Origin: Ischnura elegans
Taxonomy: Eukaryota > Arthropoda > Insecta > Odonata > Coenagrionidae
Direction of reading: 5' to 3'
DNA length: 64,000 bases
Assembly (NCBI RefSeq): GCF_921293095.1
Contig: NC_060248.1
Span: forward strand, 12,976,744 to 13,040,743
Position numbers and translations under genes: made by a program. Position 1 is the stretch's first letter, and each line of letters opens with the position of its first letter. Positions 57,420 to 64,000 of the stretch are shown piece by piece. The notes beneath the pieces are model-generated. The model was not told the origin of the DNA. It did no database searches and saw only the letters and a list, made by a program, of their open reading frames with translations.

Positions 57420-59690
57420 CACCAAAAGCCGTTTCCTTTGCATACTTAATCGCTGAATCGCTACACTCGAAATAGGAAAGCCACTAATATAAATTCTTAA
57501 TGTATATGATCTGGACACCAACTATATCAACCTCCTAGTAGAATCATTGATTTTATTGATAATCAATGAAGAGAACTAGTAACATAAAACGAAAAAAATC
57601 CAAAAGACACACACGCACATGCACACTTACTGCAGAGAAATCTACAGAAGGTTAAAGAAAATAATCGCAAAAATAATTTGGGTGGTATGAGAGATAATTT
57701 TCACTTTAATAAAGTAGTTTAAATAATTTTCACATTTAAAAAAGTTTATTTAACATAAGTTTTTTTATTTGACTGGCCAAATTGCACATCATTCAGGAGT
57801 TCACGCAGAGTAAACTTCTTGCTGATTCGTGACCCAAGCGGTTTCTATGCTTCCTTATTCTCAAGGCTGCTCTTGAGAACAGCCTTTTCGGAAACAACCT
57901 GTAGAGGGAATACTGAGGAAGTCTCTCGCTATTCTTGATGGCACTGGAAAATTTGCCTCACTTGCCTTTCACCACGTTCATATATTTACATCACTGGGGG
58001 ATCTCGGCAGTTGAAGATTGTCATCAATTCCTTTCCTCCATTTTTATGCTGGGATGATTGACTAGGATCTATATACTACAAGGATAATATATGAAAAACA
58101 TTAGCCCTTGAAAGAAAAAGGGTTAAATTTCTATTTAAAAGTAAAACAAAATAAATAACAGTTCTGAGACTAATTGAACTTCTCTCTTAGGTCAAAATAA
58201 TTAAGGGAAGTGAACTAGTCGAAAAGGAGAAAATACCTACCTGCAGTACTGGGTCTCGACTGCTTATAGAGAGAATGTTCATTTAGAAGGTCCTTCTTCT
58301 TTCATATTAAGAGCAAATAAATACAGATAAGAAAAAACTAAGGTAAGCAAAACTAGGAGAAAGAAATTACGTCGTTGATGATTACACACATAATAAATAA
58401 ACAGTGCTTATGTTGCAAGCGGCAGACATTTTCACAGCAGGCAGCAATATCAGGCAGGCGAATGTGATCATTAGAAAACGATGGATATCTTGTTAGGTGG
58501 TAAATAAATAATAAGCAAAAATAAACAGAGTAGGGTTCACATGAAATTAACATAGAAAACTACTTTTCCGCGTAAATATAACTAAGATTTTTACTTGGGA
58601 TTCTGTTTACTATTATAATGATCCGCAAAGGTTCATTAATCGGGTAAATACTCTCTCTCTTTAGGTCGAGAACCTATGGAATCCTACCTGGAGTACAAAC
58701 TTTTAGGTAAGTATCACGAGACAAAAGTGAGGGTAGTGTTTTTCAATAAATAAACGATACTCGGAGGAAATTTTTTTGAGGTCGTTTACACGACAAAACT
58801 GACAAACTGACGTGTTTATGCTTAAACCACGTACCTTGTCAGCCCGAGACTGCGACGCTAGCCTCTAAATCTATTTCGTTTCTGATATAGAGCGAGTTCC
58901 CTCTCCTTTGCATATTAATAATAACTATCTCACATATTCCCGATTACAAATCAACTATAACACCAAAATAAGGGCTTGTTGGGGGATTTCCAAAGCGAAA
59001 TAGCGTTTCATCGGACCTCTTGCATAAAAAATACGGCATTAAAATCGGTGTTTCTATGGAATCAAGATACTAAGTTGGCGTTGCCAAGGGCGGCAGAGCA
59101 CCAAAAAAGATGCGCAACAAGGTTTGACCTTCACACGATTGCTTCAATTGCATCATTTGTACTCTTCTCGGAATGATGCGACTGTAAAGAAAGAATCATT
59201 CCATGCCAGACATTCTTGGCCAAAAAATTCATCTCATAGTAAAGCTCTACCGCGGTGAACATGGTTGATTTTGATTTAAGAAACGCGTTAATCGCTTCGA
59301 TGAGGGAGGAGTATCACAAAAAAGAGATGAATCACGGCATAGATCCATCTTTATAACGAATCATGAAAACCGTAGTTCTTTTGTTTGCCACCAATCCATC
59401 GCCGCAGAGCTTACGTCAACAGTCTGCAAATATTACTTAAGCGTACCGATACTACTCACGGATTACTTTATGGGGTGACCCGCAATTTACAAGTATTCGA
59501 AATTCCACTACTAGATCATCTAACCGGCATTAATTCATCAGCCACTCATTACTGAATTCATCGTATTTTCACCAGAAACACCTGTTAGCGGCAAGTAATC
59601 TTATTTCAGCAGAATGGAGTCCATTATAAAAGGGGCCAGAAGCCTCTCAAAAATATCTATTTGCAGATTTGTGCAAAATTCATGAGAAGA
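57420..59690. other. Long stretch without a recognised gene
   Basis: AT-rich, with an ACACACACGCACATGCACAC patch near 57607. Short open frames (for example 58976-59176) have no motif. I see nothing I can support. Confidence 0.4.
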
Positions 59691-59775
59691 AAGATCAATC
59701 GCCCTCACCGGGATTCGAACCTGGATCCCTCGATTTGCTGTCGATTGCCTTAGCCATTTAAGCTAAAGTTCTCGA
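59690..59775 (-). repeat. tRNA-derived sequence (probably SINE head)
   Basis: On the minus strand an A box (TAGCTTAAATGGCTAAGGC) and a B box (GGTTCGAATCCCGG) are spaced as in a tRNA. A TCGA/TCGA stem frames a 7-base loop. The universal T before the anticodon is replaced by A, and no acceptor stem closes, so a functional tRNA is unlikely. A tRNA-derived SINE or tRNA pseudogene is the better reading. Confidence 0.5.
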
Positions 59776-61160
59776 ACGAAAATCAATGGATCCGCGTCGC
59801 ATACTGGTCAATAAAACACTTTTATGGAGAGGCTCGAACGCAAGTTTTGCGAAAATAATTGCTGTTTTAACGTCAGGCTGCAGATTATCAATATTTTGGG
59901 TTGCCAGGGAGTAGTTGAAACGATGATAAGGGATTATTTTGGGACCTTTGGAAAGATTAAATGAAAATAAGTTGATTGCGCATTGCACACTATTACGTTA
60001 CACTTCTACATCATTTGTTCAATATAATAAGTGTATTGTAACATTAATCTTCAAGAGAAACACGTGCACAAACCATATAAATCGTGTACAGTGCCTCGTC
60101 GCTCAAAAACCTACCTCTATTTCCTCGTCGGGGAAGGTTTTTGCCTGAGTCTCAAAGGTCAAAAATAAGAGAAGAAAGGGGTTGATGGCCTACAGAATGG
60201 AGTATAACACTTAATCTAAATTTTGAACAGGATATTTCTCAACGTAAGTACATTCTTTCATCAGGGTTACCATAGGGTTTTTTCGAATTGCCAGTTTTTC
60301 TCGGTAGGCCACCAAATTTAGGATGTATCGCTTATTTCACTTTTTAAACAACCCCAGAAATGTACTTAGTAGTCTTCCCGCCGAAGGAATAAATATAAGT
60401 AAATGAATTTGCATGTAGGTGACTATTTACGAGAATAAATACCGAATACGATTAAACCACGGGGGGAAAATAAGTAATGCACGCGAAATATGAGGCTTTT
60501 GGCAAGGTAAGCTCAATATAATACCGATTTGAATGGTGTACCGTGCAATAAAGAAGGCTTTTCAGGTCACATGACTTCCAGGGATATTCCAGAACTTAAA
60601 ATAAACATTAAATGACGTTTTTGAACTACTAAGAGGGTTTTGGCTTATATCTTTGGACTCGAAAGGAAATTGTCTGTTCATTGAGACTTACTAGCATGAT
60701 GAACAAATTTTATGCATGTTCCCCACCGTCAAATTGCTAAATTTAAGTTTCTTTTTTAGCACAAACCACACTTTAAAACGGCAACGCAAATAAATGCGCA
60801 AAAAATCATTGTTTACGTAAACTGGCAGGCTGGGGTGAGTCACTGAAATCACCGGTACGGCTATGTCAATTGCACATTGGGCGCGATCATGAAATTGTGA
60901 GTGTGAGGTACGTGAAGCTGACAAAATAAAATCATCATATGGAAGCTTAAACGGATTTTTTTAGTAAATATCATGGGTGACGTTAGATGACTCTTTAATT
61001 CAAAAATCCAGATATGTCCACTATTTAAGTGAAAGCCTTTATTTATACATTTTTCGGACAACATGTATTTGTAATAACCCTAGATACTTCATTTTTTCTT
61101 AAGTTTCATGTAAATTAAAATAAAAGGGGCATCAATGGGGAAATCCAGAAAAACAACCAC
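59775..61160. other. Intergenic stretch with the 60820 shared segment
   Basis: No coding exon is seen. The block at about 60820-60890 matches 51720-51795. The rest is unremarkable AT-rich DNA. Confidence 0.4.
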
Positions 61161-61164
61161 GCAA

Positions 61165-61330
61165 GGGCGAGGTGTAACTTAGGAGCGGTGAACCGCTCGG
61201 TGTGAGCTCGTGACGTCATCAACTCAAGTGCCAAACGATAAAGGCCGGTGGAATTCGACGCGAATAGCTCGATAAGTTAGCGACGGATCGAAAAACGAAA
61301 ACAATACAGGTCTATTTAATTTTCACAGTC
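61165..61330 (+). repeat. Intron repeat copy in the decayed Kazal locus
   Basis: The copy carries CCGCTCGGTGTGAG, TGACGTCATCAACT, TAGCTCGATAAGTTAGCGA and AATACAGGTCTATTTAATTTTC. It matches 52905-53070 over its whole length. Confidence 0.6.
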
Positions 61331-61469
61331 TATTTTGGGTCGACAGTTAAAAGTATATAGATGAATTAGTCCACTATTGTTCTAAAAGTATTCAGCCGAT
61401 TAAGGTAGGTTTTCAAGGATCATTTGAAAATCACCCCCATCTAGGCCTTGCCTCTTCAAATCGCTATAC

Positions 61470-62520
61470 GGCCTACTCCCTTTCATTACAAATAAAAATC
61501 ATACTTCCTATCATCCTCTCCTTCGTTTACCTAACATTCTACCCTCCAACACTTTTCAATATCCCCTCCCCGCTCATTACTCACTCCATCCATACCTTCT
61601 ATCTCCCCACTATCTCATCAAGAAGCTGCCTCTCCTCACCCACCATGCACAGCACTTCGTCGCTCCTCCTCCTTTCCGTCAACTCCACCTTCTCCATTCT
61701 TCTCTCGTCCTCTTTCGTAAGTGCCCATGTTTCCGCACTGAAAAGCGCCACACTCCAGATTAGACTCTTCACTAGCATTTAATTAAAACTCTTACATAAT
61801 ACGATCCCCTCATAAGCTCCTTCCTGCTCATGAACGTCCCCTCTGCCAACTCAATCTCTTCCTATTGTTCTTACTGCTGTATCCCTTTTTCCTCTGATAT
61901 GCTGCCCAAATAGTTTAATTACTCTACCTCCTCAAGTTTTTCCCCAACTACTTTTATCTTGAGCCTCACATTTCTATCTCGCGATCTTCTACAAAACCGT
62001 ATTAACTGTCATCTTCCGGTGATTTATCCTCACGGCATACTCCTCGAATCGCTTGTCAACGCATTCACTAGAGCCTGCAGCCCCCTCGCTGACTGGCTAA
62101 TCAACGCCTTGTCATCCGCGAACCTCACTGATTTAAACATTATTCATTTCTCTTACTTCCAACTCATCGCACGCATATCTTACCATCGCATCTGCATACG
62201 CGTTTAAAAGCAACGGAAAAAGTGGACAGCCTTGCCTCATTCATCAGCCAATGCTTGCCCACCAAGATTCTACGTTTGTTACCCTCACTTGCACAGTCTG
62301 GTCTATATACAAATTACGAATGAACAGTTTGTCCCTCCCCTGTGCGCCGATTTACTTGAAAATATACATATAATTTACCCATTCCGCTCTTTCAAAATCC
62401 ACGAAGCAGGCTCACCCGTCCTGGTTATATTCTATGTTCTTCTCCATTGGGGACCTCAGTACCGATTATAGAACCACGATTTGACTTTCCTTTTCTGAAA
62501 CTAAACTGATCTTCGCACAC
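61470..62520 (-). mobile_element. LINE fragment, same family as 15170 (minus)
   Basis: The minus strand has the RT block MRQGCPLFPLL near 62230-62245, a decayed stretch, then LIWSVALFSAETWAL (about 61755) and VGEERQLLDE (about 61620). It is broken by several frame changes and stops. It lies where Kazal exon 2 would be expected in the third locus copy. Confidence 0.65.
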
Positions 62521-62599
62521 TCGTTTTGCCACGTACCCATTCTTATTTTTTATAACCTTAGTACCAATTTTACCGTGTGCGATATGAGGCTGATACTCC

Positions 62600-62830
62600 T
62601 ATAATCTTCACTTACCTTTTCTTTAAACTCTTGCTGAACGATCCTCTCATAAGCTCCTTCGTGTACATGAACGCCTCCTTTGCTAACTCAATTATCTTCC
62701 TGAGGTCCTTACTGCTGCATCTATTTTCCTCTAATGTTGAATAGTTGAATTGATCTACTTGCTCAAGTTTGTGACCACCTACTCTTATCTTGAGCCTCGC
62801 ACCCCTTGCTCTGAATGCTTTACATTGATA
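62600..62830 (-). mobile_element. Second LINE fragment, same family (minus)
   Basis: The minus strand reads ARGARLKIRVGGHKLEQ, FNYSTLEEN, SSKDLRKIIELAKEAF and TKELMRGSF, which matches the LINE at 15970-16150. It overlaps in content with 61470-62520, so two copies lie head to tail. Confidence 0.65.
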
Positions 62831-63159
62831 TAATTCGCCGCTTAAAAATTGAAAGGTTTGTTCTTTTTCATTGGTTAATTTGTTTTTTTCTTTGCTCGAG
62901 GTACAAACCAAGGTATGATAACACCCGGATTATTGTAATACCGATTTAGTATGAGTAATTAGTGTTGTATTGTCCATGCACACAGTTCGCGAATGAATGC
63001 AACCATAGTGACACTACTGTTATGTTGTGCAGTCTATACGGTCCGCACCGGGGACATTGGCTTGGATTTGTTGGTTTCGTTTTATTTTGTGTAATTTTCG
63101 ATTGCCGAGAATTATGCACAGTTATTTTCTCATGGGCAGAGAATCACGAAAATAAATGT

Positions 63160-63178
63160 ATTATTATTATTATTATCC
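63160..63178. repeat. (ATT)n microsatellite
   Basis: A short run of TTA repeats follows GAAAATAAATG, a setting common at the 3' tails of insect retroposons. Confidence 0.6.
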
Positions 63179-63255
63179 TTAAGGAACCAAAAATACTTTC
63201 AAAAGCTAGTTTCGAATAATGATTATCAAAACGGAAGGGGTACTGAAGCGTATGA

Positions 63256-63346
63256 GTCACCTCTGGATTTTCTCCAGAGGTGACCAGATTTCCTCCACCT
63301 CCTCTCATTTCCAGTCTACTGACTGGAAATGAGAGGAGTGTGGAGG
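63256..63346. repeat. Two adjacent hairpins
   Basis: GTCACCTCTGGA-loop-TCCAGAGGTGAC (63256-63284) gives a 12-bp stem. Next to it, 63292-63346 folds with a 16-bp perfect core (CCTCTCATTTCCAGTC with GACTGGAAATGAGAGG) extended by CCTCC and GGAGG. It could be paired inverted repeats or a structured RNA. Confidence 0.55.
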
Positions 63347-63785
63347 CTTGTAATAATAACAATAATTAGAGACGACGACACGGAGGAGAAATGTTATGCT
63401 CGTGGAATGAGATAAATGGCCGAAGAAATGAAGCAATAAAGGCAACATGGCCGATATCGCACGCTTTGTTTTCGTCCGTCGGAAAGCGGAAGGGGGCACG
63501 GAGGAATTTAGAGCGCAAAATAGGCAGTAAATTATCTCGAAATGCAGTCGCTCTTAACAGGAATGCGGAGCGAAGCGTGTTATTCGCGCTCCCAACTAAC
63601 TATCGTCGGTTTATCTGCAGCACCAACCGGTAGTGTACACGAGCAGGCCATCTCGTGGCATGTTTGAATATATATATTAAATAGGCAAACAGCACGAATG
63701 TATATTGAGAGAGAGAACACCTAATCCGAGAGACAGTAGCAGTTGGAATTCGTCGGGACAAGCAAGACAGACAGAGGCGTTCGAC

Positions 63786-63810
63786 ATGGAAGGAAAAGCG
63801 ATGATCCTAT
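63786..63810 (+). CDS. Possible first exon of another secreted protein (runs off the window)
   Basis: ATGGAAGGAAAAGCGATGAT is followed by CCTAT and a strong donor, GTGAGTGAG, leaving phase 1 exactly as in both Kazal exon 1s. A TATA-like ATATATATTAAATA lies near 63668. It is very short and lacks the full MxKMNK pattern, so it is only a candidate fourth Kazal-family gene. The remaining 190 bases of the window show no further exon. Confidence 0.3.
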
Positions 63811-64000
63811 GTGAGTGAGTGACCTTCTCCGGGTCAATGGGTTGTCTTTTATACTTCGTCCGTGTTCTTCACACGACGGTGGTGGCGTTGTCTCTCATAC
63901 TGTGCTGTAGACGTCCTCGGGCCAAGCTGAAATATCTCAATCCGAAGTGTCGTGTTCGAATTTTCCGTAATCTGGAGCTACCCACCCAAACCTTCACCAC

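Larger units (their letters stand above)
55420..61330 (+). pseudogene. Decayed third copy of the Kazal locus
   Basis: Blocks collinear with 48.8-53.07 kb occur in order: 55430-55560 (AACCGAAAAGTT, GGCATGCAACCCGA), 60820-60890, about 60990-61020, and 61165-61330. In gene 2 the Kazal exon begins about 85 bp after the last block. Here that position is followed by about 120 bp of unrecognised DNA and then LINE sequence. No exon 1 with the MxKMNK pattern was found between the blocks. I infer a duplicated locus that lost its coding exons, possibly during LINE insertion. Confidence 0.45.

Noticed and set aside
59690-59775. Functional tRNA gene on the minus strand
   Set aside because: Internal promoter boxes are good but the acceptor stem does not close and the base before the anticodon is not T; a SINE or pseudogene is more likely.

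Overview
The window looks like arthropod, probably insect, nuclear DNA. It is AT-rich, has spliced genes with TATA boxes and AATAAA signals, and is full of transposons: Transib, hAT, piggyBac-like, THAP-type, Copia, LINEs, and a tRNA-like SINE. I cannot name the species. There are no prokaryotic operons, rRNA or CRISPR arrays.

Layout. (1) 1-10.3 kb: repeat-rich flank, then a complete three-exon gene for a small secreted Kazal-type protease inhibitor (4264-7735). (2) About 10.27-43.7 kb: three direct tandem units, A, B and C, of roughly 6.5-7 kb each before later insertions. Each carries the same two-exon gene with an intact 135-codon ORF of no recognised family, plus a possible second terminal exon upstream. 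A LINE (with a hAT MITE inside it) lies at the end of A and, truncated, at the end of B. The B LINE copy was then hit by a young 7-kb Copia provirus, which itself carries a 2-kb terminal-inverted-repeat element. Unit C carries a 3.9-kb element with THAP zinc-finger exons and a 2.97-kb Transib element. (3) 43.7-64 kb: more dead transposons, two possible minus-strand exons, a second intact Kazal gene (49716-54402), and a decayed third copy of the Kazal locus (55.4-61.3 kb) whose Kazal exon position is now occupied by LINE sequence. A possible further signal-peptide exon lies at 63786.

The two Kazal genes share exon lengths (43, 171 and 59 coding bases), intron phases, promoter and poly(A) layout, so they are duplicates. 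They differ at the predicted reactive-site residue (Ala versus Glu). The tandem units look like the result of unequal crossing-over: B matches C in its 5' half and A in its 3' half.

The best second-look items are the orphan 135-aa gene in three copies, the chimeric history of unit B, and the Transib element. The Transib ends carry an exact RAG-type CACAGTG heptamer and an A-rich block 22 bp further in, and its insertion site can be read from the paralogous empty copies. All identities and counts are by eye, with no database search.
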